From: Salinimicrobium sp050750585
GTDB lineage: Bacteria > Bacteroidota > Bacteroidia > Flavobacteriales > Flavobacteriaceae
DNA: 64,000 nucleotides
Assembly: GCF_050750585.1 (NCBI RefSeq)
Contig: NZ_JBOJLM010000010.1
Span: 62,001-126,000 of the forward strand
Reading direction: 5' to 3'
Shown here piece after piece: positions 34,456 to 42,677 of the stretch. Under the pieces are notes generated by a model. It had not been told where the DNA came from. It did not search any database and worked only from the letters and a program-made list of their open reading frames with translations. The position numbers and the translations under genes are program-made. Every line of letters begins with the position of its first letter. Positions within the stretch are counted from its first letter, which is position 1.

Positions 34456-37011
34456 TTATTCCTCACTGTCATTCGCAATAGTTGTGCCATCCTGATTTTG
34501 ATCAGTCGCTTCGGGGGTTGCGTCACCAGCTACATCCTCAACATCTTCTTCTTCATTGATCACTTTAGCCACTGCAGCAATAGAGTCATTATTTTTAAGG
34601 TTAATTAACCTAACACCCTGGGTTGCACGCCCCATTACCCGTAGATTTGAAACAGATGTTCTAATAGCAAGTCCAGATTTGTTGATGATCATAAGGTCAT
34701 CAAGATCTGTAACACTTTTAATAGCCACAAGACTACCTGTCTTAGAGGTTATAGAAATGGTTTTAACACCTTTACCTCCACGGTTTGTAATTCTATAAGT
34801 TGGTTCTCCATCTTCAGGATCATCTATATAAGTACGTTTTCCGTAACCGTTTTCAGAAACAACCAGTACAGTTTCTTCCATCGGGTTCTCAATAGTAATC
34901 ATACCTACTACCTCATCGTTATCATCGGCAAGGGTTATACCTCTTACTCCGGAAGCATTCCTACCCATAGGTCGGGTTTTACTCTCGTCGAACCTAATGG
35001 CTTTTCCGCTCCTTAAAGCCAGCATCACCTGACTTTCTCCTGTAGTTAGTCTTGCCTCAAGAAGTTCATCGCCTTCACGAATAGTAATTGCATTAATACC
35101 ATTTGTTCGGGGTCTTGAATACTGTTCAAGAGAAGTTTTCTTCACCTGCCCTTTCTTGGTAGCCATCATCACATAATGGCTATTGATGTACTGTTCGTCT
35201 TTTAAGTCTTTAGTACATATAAATGCTTTAAGCTTATCATCGGGTTCAAGATTGATCAAATTCTGAATCGCCCTACCCTTTGAAGTTTTACTTCCTTCAG
35301 GAATCTCAAACACCCTCATCCAGAAACACTTACCTTTTTCAGTAAAGAATAACATATACTGGTGGTTAGTACCAATAAACAGGTTCTCAAGGAAGTCTTC
35401 AGTTCTTGTTGTAGAACCTTTCTGGCCTACACCACCTCTGTTTTGGGTTTTATATTCTGTAAGAGAAGTTCTTTTAATATAGCCTGCGTGAGAAATAGTA
35501 ATCACTACCTGCTCATCTGGAATCATATCTTCCATGCTAAGATCTCCACCGGCATACTCAATAACAGAACGTCTTTCATCTCCGTATTTTTCCTTGACCT
35601 CAAGCATTTCATCTTTTATCACCTGCATCCTTCGCTCCTTACGGGCAAGAATATCTTTAAGATCTTCAATGGTCTTCATGATCTCTTCATACTCAGCACG
35701 AAGTTTATCTTGCTCAAGACCTGTAAGCTGTCTTAAACGCATCTCAACAATAGCCTTAGCCTGTATCTCGGTTAGTTCGAAGCGCTCAATTAACTTAGTA
35801 CGAGCTTCATCAGCATTACTCGAAGCTCTTATCAAGGCAATAACCTCGTCAATATTGTCTGAAGCAATAATCAAACCTTCAAGAATATGTGCCCGCTCTT
35901 CAGCTTTTCTTAGCTCATACTCTGTTCTGCGTACCACAACTTCATGACGATGCTCCACAAAATGATAGATCATATCCTTCAAATTCAACATTTGAGGACG
36001 CCCGTTTACCAGTGCAATGTTATTCACACTAAAGGAACTTTGAAGTGCGGTGTGCTTATAAAGTAAGTTTAGAACAATATTGGGGATAGCATCTCTTTTT
36101 AATATATAGACGATGCGCATCCCATTTCGGTCTGACTCATCTCTAATTAAAGAAATACCTTCTATTTTCTTTTCATTAACCAGTTCGGCGGTTTTTTTGA
36201 TCATTTCAGCCTTATTGACCTGGTAAGGAATCTCAGTCACAATAATAGCCTCTTTGCCTGCAACTTCTTCAGTATAAGCTTTGGCTCTAATAACAACCCT
36301 GCCACGCCCTGTTTTAAAGGCTTCACGAACACCGTCATAGCCATAAATGGTCCCGCCTGTAGGAAAATCGGGAGCCTTTACGTGCTCAATCAGTTCGTCT
36401 ATTTCAATGTCATTATTCTCAATATAGGCTGTTACACCGTCAACAACTTCTGAAAGGTTGTGAGGCGGCATATTTGTCGCCATACCAACAGCAATACCAC
36501 TGGCACCGTTCACAAGGAGATTGGGAATACGTGTAGGTAAAACTGTAGGCTCGTGGATAGTATCATCAAAGTTAAGCTGCATATCAACAGTTTCCTTGTC
36601 AATATCGGCCAACATATCTTCACTTATTTTACGCATCCTGGCTTCGGTATAACGCATGGCAGCCGGGCTATCGCCATCAACTGAACCAAAGTTACCCTGG
36701 CCGTCAACTAACATATAACGCAAACTCCACTCCTGGGCCATACGCACCATAGTGTCGTAAACAGAAGAATCCCCGTGCGGGTGAAACTTACCAAGTACTT
36801 CCCCTACAATTCTTGCAGATTTTTTGTGAGCCCTGTTGGATAGTACCCCCAGTTCATACATTCCATATAATACCCGGCGATGCACCGGTTTCAAACCGTC
36901 ACGCACGTCTGGCAGTGCACGTGACACAATGACCGACATTGAATAATCAATGTAGGCCGACTTCATTTCATCTTCAATATTGATAGGAATTAACTTTTCT
37001 CCTTCAGCCAT
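34456..37011 (-). CDS. gyrA: DNA gyrase subunit A
   Basis: The 851-residue subunit breaks and rejoins DNA in the GyrA2B2 complex to introduce negative supercoils. Catalytic Tyr121 lies in AAMRYTEARM. The quinolone-resistance region reads HPHGDSSVYDT with Ser82 and Asp86 at the usual E. coli 83/87 places, so no classical resistance change is seen. The C-terminal six-bladed wrapping domain begins near residue 505 and carries the GyrA-box-like NRGGVGQKG, with later blades including NRGGKGVKT. The C-terminus is acidic (EEDVEDVAGDATPEATD), as in other GyrA tails. Confidence 0.97.
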   Translation of the reverse strand: MAEGEKLIPINIEDEMKSAYIDYSMSVIVSRALPDVRDGLKPVHRRVLYGMYELGVLSNRAHKKSARIVGEVLGKFHPHGDSSVYDTMVRMAQEWSLRYMLVDGQGNFGSVDGDSPAAMRYTEARMRKISEDMLADIDKETVDMQLNFDDTIHEPTVLPTRIPNLLVNGASGIAVGMATNMPPHNLSEVVDGVTAYIENNDIEIDELIEHVKAPDFPTGGTIYGYDGVREAFKTGRGRVVIRAKAYTEEVAGKEAIIVTEIPYQVNKAEMIKKTAELVNEKKIEGISLIRDESDRNGMRIVYILKRDAIPNIVLNLLYKHTALQSSFSVNNIALVNGRPQMLNLKDMIYHFVEHRHEVVVRRTEYELRKAEERAHILEGLIIASDNIDEVIALIRASSNADEARTKLIERFELTEIQAKAIVEMRLRQLTGLEQDKLRAEYEEIMKTIEDLKDILARKERRMQVIKDEMLEVKEKYGDERRSVIEYAGGDLSMEDMIPDEQVVITISHAGYIKRTSLTEYKTQNRGGVGQKGSTTRTEDFLENLFIGTNHQYMLFFTEKGKCFWMRVFEIPEGSKTSKGRAIQNLINLEPDDKLKAFICTKDLKDEQYINSHYVMMATKKGQVKKTSLEQYSRPRTNGINAITIREGDELLEARLTTGESQVMLALRSGKAIRFDESKTRPMGRNASGVRGITLADDNDEVVGMITIENPMEETVLVVSENGYGKRTYIDDPEDGEPTYRITNRGGKGVKTISITSKTGSLVAIKSVTDLDDLMIINKSGLAIRTSVSNLRVMGRATQGVRLINLKNNDSIAAVAKVINEEEDVEDVAGDATPEATDQNQDGTTIANDSEE

Positions 37012-37270
37012 AAATATCTGTTATTTTGGTTCAAAAATCTAACGTGCCAATTTACGCATTTTGCCCCACCCGGGCGCACTATTCATTGAGGTTTTCTTGT
37101 ATTTTATTAACAAATTTTTAGTTGTGCTTGGTTAATAAGTTCATTACATTCTGCTTTGTTTTATTGAAGCAAATTCGTCAATTAGCTTTACTTCATAAAA
37201 AACGAACAAAAAGAATCGGGTACGGTTTTTGAAACCTGAATAAATATAATCAAGAGAGAAAGGAATTAAC

Positions 37271-39832
37271 ATGGATGATAATTTTTCACCAAGAGTAAAA
37301 GATGTGATTGCCTACAGCAAGGAAGAAGCCCTAAGGCTTGGTCATGACTTTATAGGTACAGAGCATTTAATGCTGGGTCTTCTAAGGGACGGTGATGGTA
37401 AAGCCATTAATATACTTAACGCCCTGGATGTTGACCTCACTCATTTAAGAAGAAAAGTAGAGATTCTTAGCCCGGCTAACCCCGATGTAGCTGTAGAGTC
37501 TAACGAGAAGAGAAACCTTCATTTAACCCGCCAGGCAGAAAGAGCTCTTAAAACCACATTTTTAGAAGCCAAGCTTTTTCAAAGCACTTCTATTAATACA
37601 GCTCACCTGCTGTTGTGCATTTTGAGAAACGAAAACGATCCTACTACCAAGCTCCTCAACAAGCTGAAAGTAGATTATGACGGAGTTAAAGATCAGTTCA
37701 AATATATGATCACCAATGATGATGATTATATGGATGCTCCTACTGCCGAATCATTTTCAGATGAAGACGCAACTTCAGACGACGCCGGAAAGAGCAACCC
37801 TTTTGCCGGTACCCCTGGTAAATCAACAAAGAAATCCAAAACTCCCGTTCTGGATAACTTCGGAAGGGATCTCACTGCACTTGCAGAGCTTGATAAACTT
37901 GATCCTGTTGTAGGCCGCGAGAAAGAAATTGAACGCGTTTCACAGATATTAAGCCGAAGAAAAAAGAACAATCCGCTCCTTATTGGAGAACCCGGAGTTG
38001 GTAAATCGGCCATTGCTGAAGGTCTTGCCCTTCGAATCGTTAAAAGGAAAGTTTCAAGGATTCTTTTTGATAAACGCGTGGTAACGCTTGACCTTGCCAG
38101 TTTAGTGGCAGGAACCAAGTACCGCGGCCAGTTTGAAGAAAGAATGAAGGCTGTGATGAACGAGCTGGAAAAGAACGATGATATTATTCTTTTCATTGAT
38201 GAGATCCACACCATTGTAGGTGCCGGTGGCGCTACAGGAAGTCTCGATGCCAGCAACATGTTCAAACCTGCATTAGCAAGAGGTGAAATTCAATGTATTG
38301 GTGCTACTACTCTCGATGAGTACAGGCAGTATATTGAAAAAGATGGTGCTTTAGAACGTCGTTTCCAAAAAGTGATCGTAGAACCTACTTCTATTGAAGA
38401 AACTATCGAGATCCTCAACAACATAAAGGATAAATACGAAGAACACCATAATGTTACCTATACCGATGAAGCTATTGAAGCTTGTGTGAAGCTAACAAGC
38501 AGGTACATGACCGATAGGTTTCTGCCAGACAAGGCTATTGATGCGCTAGATGAAGCAGGCTCTCGTGTGCATATCACCAATATTGATGTGCCAAAGCAGA
38601 TCCTTGAACTTGAGCGCAAGCTTGAAGAAGTAAGGGAACTTAAAAATACAGTCGTAAAAAAGCAGAAATATGAAGAAGCTGCAAAATTACGCGATGATGA
38701 GAAAAACATAGAGAAAGATCTTGCTCAAGCCCAGGCGCGTTGGGAAGAAGAATCTAAACTGCATAGAGAAACCGTATCAGAAGATAATGTTGCCGATGTA
38801 GTATCTATGATGACAGGCGTACCCGTAAACAGGATCGCCCAAACCGAGATCAATAAGCTGTACAAGCTACCCGAATTAATTAAAGGGAAAGTTATTGGCC
38901 AGGATGATGCAGTTGGAAAAGTAGTGAAAGCCATACAGCGTAACCGTGCAGGACTTAAAGATCCCAACAAACCAATCGGTTCATTTATATTCCTTGGTCA
39001 AACAGGGGTAGGTAAAACTCAGTTAGCGAAGATACTTTCACGCGAGCTTTTCGACAATGAAGATGCTTTGATACGTATCGACATGAGTGAGTACATGGAG
39101 AAATTTGCAGTGAGCAGGTTAATTGGTGCACCTCCGGGATATGTAGGATACGAAGAAGGCGGACAGCTTACTGAAAAAGTGAGACGCAAACCTTATGCAG
39201 TGATCCTGCTCGACGAGGTAGAGAAAGCTCACCCCGATGTTTTCAACATGTTGCTACAGGTTCTTGATGACGGATATTTAACTGACAGTTTGGGTCGTAA
39301 GATCGACTTTAGGAATACCATTATCATCATGACCTCTAACATTGGAGCAAGAAAACTGAAGGATTTTGGTCAGGGAGTCGGATTTGGCACCTCGGCAAAG
39401 AAATCTCAGGTAGACGAGAACGCCCGTAGTGTGATTGAAAGTGCACTTAAAAAAGCCTTTGCGCCCGAGTTTCTTAACCGTGTTGATGACGTAGTGATCT
39501 TCAATCCTCTTGAGCAGGAAGATATCCACAAGATCATCGATATTGAGCTCGAAAAACTCTTCGGAAGAATTGGAGCTTTAGGTTACAACCTTGAGTTAAG
39601 TCCAAAAGCCAAAGACTATATTGCTGAAAAAGGTTTTGATAAGCAATATGGGGCAAGGCCGTTGAACCGTGCCATTCAGAAGTACATTGAAGACGCATTA
39701 GCCGAGGAAATAATCACCTCGCACATCTCTGAAGGAGATAAGGTCTTTATGGATCTGGATGAAGAGAAAAATGAATTGACGATCAAGGTCGAAAAGACCA
39801 AAAAAGAGAAGAATTCCGAAGATTCTAAATAA
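37271..39832 (+). CDS. clpC: ClpC-type AAA+ unfoldase of the Clp protease
   Basis: The 853-residue protein has an N-domain with two Clp-N repeats (about 1-145), AAA-1 with Walker A GEPGVGKS (239-246) and Walker B DEIH, a coiled middle with a UVR-like segment (KQKYEEAAKLRDDEKNIEKDL), and AAA-2 with GQTGVGKT (576-583) and a ClpB/C C-terminal D2 domain. The middle is short, which marks ClpC rather than the disaggregase ClpB. It unfolds proteins for ClpP. The start is the ATG at 37271 with GAGAGAAAGG 8 bases upstream. The 259-bp spacer to divergent gyrA holds no gene. Confidence 0.95.
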   Translation: MDDNFSPRVKDVIAYSKEEALRLGHDFIGTEHLMLGLLRDGDGKAINILNALDVDLTHLRRKVEILSPANPDVAVESNEKRNLHLTRQAERALKTTFLEAKLFQSTSINTAHLLLCILRNENDPTTKLLNKLKVDYDGVKDQFKYMITNDDDYMDAPTAESFSDEDATSDDAGKSNPFAGTPGKSTKKSKTPVLDNFGRDLTALAELDKLDPVVGREKEIERVSQILSRRKKNNPLLIGEPGVGKSAIAEGLALRIVKRKVSRILFDKRVVTLDLASLVAGTKYRGQFEERMKAVMNELEKNDDIILFIDEIHTIVGAGGATGSLDASNMFKPALARGEIQCIGATTLDEYRQYIEKDGALERRFQKVIVEPTSIEETIEILNNIKDKYEEHHNVTYTDEAIEACVKLTSRYMTDRFLPDKAIDALDEAGSRVHITNIDVPKQILELERKLEEVRELKNTVVKKQKYEEAAKLRDDEKNIEKDLAQAQARWEEESKLHRETVSEDNVADVVSMMTGVPVNRIAQTEINKLYKLPELIKGKVIGQDDAVGKVVKAIQRNRAGLKDPNKPIGSFIFLGQTGVGKTQLAKILSRELFDNEDALIRIDMSEYMEKFAVSRLIGAPPGYVGYEEGGQLTEKVRRKPYAVILLDEVEKAHPDVFNMLLQVLDDGYLTDSLGRKIDFRNTIIIMTSNIGARKLKDFGQGVGFGTSAKKSQVDENARSVIESALKKAFAPEFLNRVDDVVIFNPLEQEDIHKIIDIELEKLFGRIGALGYNLELSPKAKDYIAEKGFDKQYGARPLNRAIQKYIEDALAEEIITSHISEGDKVFMDLDEEKNELTIKVEKTKKEKNSEDSK

Positions 39833-39852
39833 AATCGAATGAATTATTTTGA

Positions 39853-39886
39853 ATAGCCTGTGATCCACATCACAGGCTATTTTTAT
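39853..39886. terminator. Terminator between clpC and the convergent his operon
   Basis: ATAGCCTGTGAT (39853-39864) pairs with ATCACAGGCTAT (39869-39880) around a 4-base loop, followed by TTTTATTT. It starts 20 bp after the clpC stop and lies at the hisIE stop, so it may end both transcripts. Confidence 0.9.
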
Positions 39887-40485
39887 TTACTGTGTCTTGA
39901 CTTTAGAACTTCAATGACATCATTGAGCTTGTAGCCTTTGGCCTGCAACAGGATCAAATAATGAAACAAGAGATCGGCGCTTTCATTGAGAAACAGGTCA
40001 TCATTATTATCTTTAGATTCAATCACAACTTCCACAGCCTCCTCTCCAACTTTCTGGGCGATTTTGTTTATGCCGCTTCTAAAAAGTGAAGCCACATAGC
40101 TCTTTTCATTTGCAGGATTTGATCGTCGGTCTGAGATGACTTCTTCCAGGGTATCCAAAAATGTCATTTCTGAAGTATTTTTTTCACCCCAACAGGTATC
40201 GGTTCCTTTATGACAGGTGGGACCTTCAGGATGAACAGAAACCAATAGCGTATCGTTGTCGCAATCCACTTTCATATCTATCAAATGAAGAAAGTTACCA
40301 CTTTCCTCCCCTTTAGTCCAGAGCCTTTGTTTACTTCTGCTGAAAAATGTCACTTTCCCGCTCTCTTTGGTTTTCTCCAAAGCTTCCTCATTCATATACC
40401 CAAGCATGAGCACATTTTTCGTTTGTGCATCCTGAATAATCGCAGGAACTAAACCGTCTTTATCTTTTGAAAAATCTATTTTCAT
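39883..40485 (-). CDS. hisI: Bifunctional PR-AMP cyclohydrolase / PR-ATP pyrophosphatase (HisIE)
   Basis: The 200-residue fusion does steps 2 and 3 of histidine synthesis. The HisI part (about 1-105) has LGYMNEEALEKT and zinc ligands in DCDND and CHKGTDTCW. The HisE part (about 108-200) has the helical MazG-like pyrophosphatase fold, with GEEAVEVVIESK and NESADLLFHYLILL carrying the acidic metal ligands. It is the last gene of the his operon. Two relatives of the dispersed AAAAATG palindrome fall inside it (40157-40171 and 40343-40356). The 90-bp gap to hisF contains a perfect 15-bp hairpin. Confidence 0.96.
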   Translation of the reverse strand: MKIDFSKDKDGLVPAIIQDAQTKNVLMLGYMNEEALEKTKESGKVTFFSRSKQRLWTKGEESGNFLHLIDMKVDCDNDTLLVSVHPEGPTCHKGTDTCWGEKNTSEMTFLDTLEEVISDRRSNPANEKSYVASLFRSGINKIAQKVGEEAVEVVIESKDNNDDLFLNESADLLFHYLILLQAKGYKLNDVIEVLKSRHSK

Positions 40486-40530
40486 TTATTTTAATTTTTA
40501 TAGTTGTGGTGGGTTATCAGGTTCTTCTGC

Positions 40531-40563
40531 AGACCTCACAGGTTTAAAAAACCTGTGAGGTCT
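40531..40563. repeat. REP-like perfect hairpin in the hisF-hisIE spacer
   Basis: AGACCTCACAGGTTT (40531-40545) and AAACCTGTGAGGTCT (40549-40563) are perfect 15-base arms around a 3-base A loop. No T-run follows on the his strand, so it is not a normal terminator. This palindrome type looks like the dispersed intergenic repeats I recall from Bacteroidota genomes. Confidence 0.75.
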
Positions 40564-40575
40564 AATTACTAAACA

Positions 40576-41331
40576 TTACATTCTAACTTCAATCCCTTTT
40601 TCCTTCATTTTCTGTTTTAAATCCCTGATTTCAATCTCCTTGAAATGAAATACACTGGCAGCTAATGCAGCATCGGCTTTCCCTTTAGTAAAAGCCTCAC
40701 AAAAATGCTCTTTATTTCCTGCACCACCTGAAGCAATTACCGGAATACTTACCAAATCAGAGATCTTTGCAAGGGCTTCATTAGCAAATCCTGCCTTGGT
40801 ACCGTCGTGGTCCATTGAAGTGAAGAGGATCTCGCCAGCACCGCGTGCTTCAACTTCTTTAACCCAGTCAAAAAGGTCAATTTCTGTCGGGACTTTTCCA
40901 CCTACCAGATGTACCAGCCATTTGCCCTGTACCTGCCTGGCATCTATGGCCACAACAATGCACTGCCTGCCAAATTTTGCTGCCAGTTCATTGATAAGTT
41001 CAGGATTTTTTACTGCGGCAGAATTTATAGATACTTTATCGGCTCCATTTTGCAGCAGCACATCAACATCTTCTACTGAAGATATTCCGCCGCCAACAGT
41101 AAATGGTATATTTACGGTAGCTGCTACTTTCCTGACAAGTTCTGCCAGGGTCTTTCTTTTCTCTTCGGTGGCTGAAATATCCAGAAAAACCAGCTCATCT
41201 GCGCCCGACTTTGAATAAATTTCAGCAAGCTCCACCGGATCCCCGGCATCGCGTAAACTCACAAAATTTACTCCTTTCACGGTCCTTCCATCTTTGATAT
41301 CCAGGCAGGGAATTATTCTTTTTGTCAACAT
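40576..41331 (-). CDS. hisF: Imidazole glycerol phosphate synthase, cyclase subunit
   Basis: The 251-residue (beta/alpha)8 barrel takes PRFAR and ammonia from HisH to form imidazole glycerol phosphate and AICAR. Catalytic Asp11 is in IPCLDIKDGRTVKG and the second Asp in VVAIDARQVQGKW. FTVGGGISSVEDV and IPVIASGGAG are the two phosphate sites. It works as a complex with HisH encoded upstream. The gap to hisA is 138 bp, far more than normal within this operon, and holds degenerate repeats. Confidence 0.97.
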   Translation of the reverse strand: MLTKRIIPCLDIKDGRTVKGVNFVSLRDAGDPVELAEIYSKSGADELVFLDISATEEKRKTLAELVRKVAATVNIPFTVGGGISSVEDVDVLLQNGADKVSINSAAVKNPELINELAAKFGRQCIVVAIDARQVQGKWLVHLVGGKVPTEIDLFDWVKEVEARGAGEILFTSMDHDGTKAGFANEALAKISDLVSIPVIASGGAGNKEHFCEAFTKGKADAALAASVFHFKEIEIRDLKQKMKEKGIEVRM

Positions 41332-41338
41332 TTTTATA

Positions 41339-41360
41339 GTATTGAGTAATTAGAATTGAG
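41339..41360 (+). repeat. 22-bp repeat, inverted partner of 43261-43282
   Basis: GTATTGAGTAATTAGAATTGAG here matches the reverse complement of 43261-43282 at 20 of 22 bases. The pair encloses hisA, the four-helix-bundle gene and hisH. The same spacer also has a short direct repeat further right (GGAATTTGG and TGGAATTTGGAA near 41440-41465). Confidence 0.7.
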
Positions 41361-41469
41361 TACTGGGTTGAACTCGTGACTCTATTTTTATAATTTTATT
41401 CTTTCGGCACATTATCCTCTTCACATTTCAAATTTGAAGCCTGGAATTTGGTGCTTGGAATTTGGAATT

Positions 41470-42189
41470 TTATCCAATGAATTCCTCCAGTTGCTTTAAA
41501 CTGATCTTATTTTCATAGATCGCCTTTCCTAAAATAGCACCTTCACACCCAATTTCCCTGAGCTTTGGAAGATCATCAAATTCCGCTATTCCTCCCGACG
41601 CGATCAGTTTCACGTCTTTTATTTCACTCAAAATTTTTCGATACAATTCAAAAGAAGGCCCCTGTAACATTCCATCTTTGGCAATGTCGGTACAGATCAC
41701 ATATTTCACTCCATTTTCAGAATACTTCTGAATAAACGGAAGCAAATCTTCTTTCGAATCTTCCAGCCATCCACTCACGGCCACTTTTTCGTCCTTTGCA
41801 TCTGCCCCTAAAATGATCTTTTCACTGCCGTACTTTTCCAACCAGGACAAAAATGTCTCACGGTCTTTTACAGCTATACTGCCACCAGTGATCTGGGAAG
41901 CCCCGCTGTTGAAGGCGATTTCAAGATCTTTATCAGATTTTAATCCGCCGCCAAAGTCGATCTGAAGATCAGTTCCTGAAGCGATTTGTTCAAGCACCTT
42001 ATAATTTACAATATGTTTCGATTTGGCTCCATCTAAATCCACGAGGTGCAGATACTGAATCCCGTGATCCTGAAACATCTTCGCCACCTCCAACGGATTC
42101 TCGTTATAAATCTTTTTTGAATTGTAATCACCTTGTGAAAGCCTTACGCATTTCCCGTCAATGATGTCTATGGCTGGTATAATTCTCAT
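41470..42189 (-). CDS. hisA: ProFAR isomerase (1-(5-phosphoribosyl)-5-[(5-phosphoribosylamino)methylideneamino]imidazole-4-carboxamide isomerase)
   Basis: The 239-residue barrel does the Amadori rearrangement before HisF. Catalytic Asp8 is in IPAIDIIDGKCVRLSQG and the second acid in the ADAKDEKVAVSGW strand, with DFGGGLKSDKDL and IASGGIAEF as phosphate loops. It is homologous to HisF. The region before its start codon is unusual: two bases upstream of the ATG begins one arm of the repeat flanking the four-helix-bundle gene. Confidence 0.96.
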   Translation of the reverse strand: MRIIPAIDIIDGKCVRLSQGDYNSKKIYNENPLEVAKMFQDHGIQYLHLVDLDGAKSKHIVNYKVLEQIASGTDLQIDFGGGLKSDKDLEIAFNSGASQITGGSIAVKDRETFLSWLEKYGSEKIILGADAKDEKVAVSGWLEDSKEDLLPFIQKYSENGVKYVICTDIAKDGMLQGPSFELYRKILSEIKDVKLIASGGIAEFDDLPKLREIGCEGAILGKAIYENKISLKQLEEFIG

Positions 42190-42191
42190 TT

Positions 42192-42225
42192 GAAGTTAGA
42201 TTTTAGAAGTACGAAATTAGAAGTC
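42192..42225 (+). repeat. Left inverted repeat arm of the four-helix-bundle cassette
   Basis: The stretch starts GAAGTTAGATTTTAGAAGTA and continues CGAAATTAGAAGTC. The reverse complement of the right arm (42611-42677) begins GAAGTTAGATTTACGAAG and also holds AGAAGTACGAA, so the arms are inverted copies of the same degenerate repeat. It lies 2 bp from the hisA start codon. Confidence 0.75.
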
Positions 42226-42240
42226 ATAATTTTAAAGATA

Positions 42241-42591
42241 TTATTTTTGATTGCGACGTGCAGTATTTATGGAAGCCACAACTATGGACAATATTTCATT
42301 TGCTTCAGAATGCAAAGTTTTGACCTCCTCCAAGTCATGATCAAGTATTTCCAGAAAAAGCTCAAGAAAATACATACTTTCATCTGCTTCTTCTTCAACA
42401 ATTTTCAATTTATTAATGAAATCAGCAGTTGATTTAGCTCTTTGAGCTGCACGATAATTTGCTCCTACAGAACTTGAACTTCTGATAAGTTGATTCACAT
42501 AAGCATTATACTCCCGGGAATTTGGAATCTTGTGGCAAAACTTCCAGCAATCAACAGCAAATTCCTTTGTTCTTAATTTTAAATCTTTCAT
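42241..42591 (-). CDS. Four-helix-bundle protein (S23 / 23S rRNA intervening-sequence type)
   Basis: The 116-residue protein matches the four-helix-bundle family: DLKLRTKEFAVDCWKFCHKI, YNAYVNQLIRSSSSVGANYR, AAQRAKSTADFINKLKIVEEE and ADESMYFLELFLEIL. Relatives are encoded inside 23S rRNA intervening sequences, as stray copies in many Bacteroidota, and as the accessory protein Avd of diversity-generating retroelements. A positively charged bundle that binds nucleic acid is the usual view. It has nothing to do with histidine synthesis, yet lies in the operon on the same strand, between inverted repeats. No rRNA or reverse transcriptase is nearby. Confidence 0.92.
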   Translation of the reverse strand: MKDLKLRTKEFAVDCWKFCHKIPNSREYNAYVNQLIRSSSSVGANYRAAQRAKSTADFINKLKIVEEEADESMYFLELFLEILDHDLEEVKTLHSEANEILSIVVASINTARRNQK

Positions 42592-42610
42592 TGACTTAAT
42601 TTTATACTAC

Positions 42611-42677
42611 AACTTCGTACTTCCGATTTCGTAATTCTAACTTCACTTCGTACTTCTAACTTCGTAAATCTAACTTC
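42611..42677 (-). repeat. Right repeat array of the cassette, running into the end of hisH
   Basis: The array repeats units of about 14 bases such as AACTTCGTACTTC and AACTTCGTAAATCT on the plus strand. The hisH stop codon is at 42656-42658, so the array from 42659 to 42677 is translated as the last HisH residues (KLDLRS). Confidence 0.75.

Larger units (their letters stand above)
42192..42677 (-). mobile_element. Putative small mobile cassette: four-helix-bundle gene flanked by inverted degenerate repeats
   Basis: The 486-bp block between hisH and hisA has inverted arms of one degenerate repeat at both ends (42192-42225 and 42611-42677) and a single gene in the middle. HisH and hisA are normally adjacent in this operon type. 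No transposase is present and no target duplication is evident, so mobility is inferred only from structure and place. Confidence 0.5.

Noticed and set aside
34434..34526. Upstream start for the TPR protein overlapping gyrA
   Set aside because: The internal ATG at 34433 starts a perfect signal peptide and removes the overlap.
36700..36790. Quinolone-resistance mutation in gyrA
   Set aside because: Ser82 and Asp86 are both of the susceptible type.
37726..38265. Open 179-codon minus-strand frame inside clpC
   Set aside because: Fully antisense to AAA-1 of ClpC; Ser/Arg/Pro-rich composition is typical of a shadow frame.
42241..42591. 23S rRNA intervening sequence or diversity-generating retroelement
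   Set aside because: No rRNA, reverse transcriptase, template repeat or variable repeat is found near the four-helix-bundle gene.
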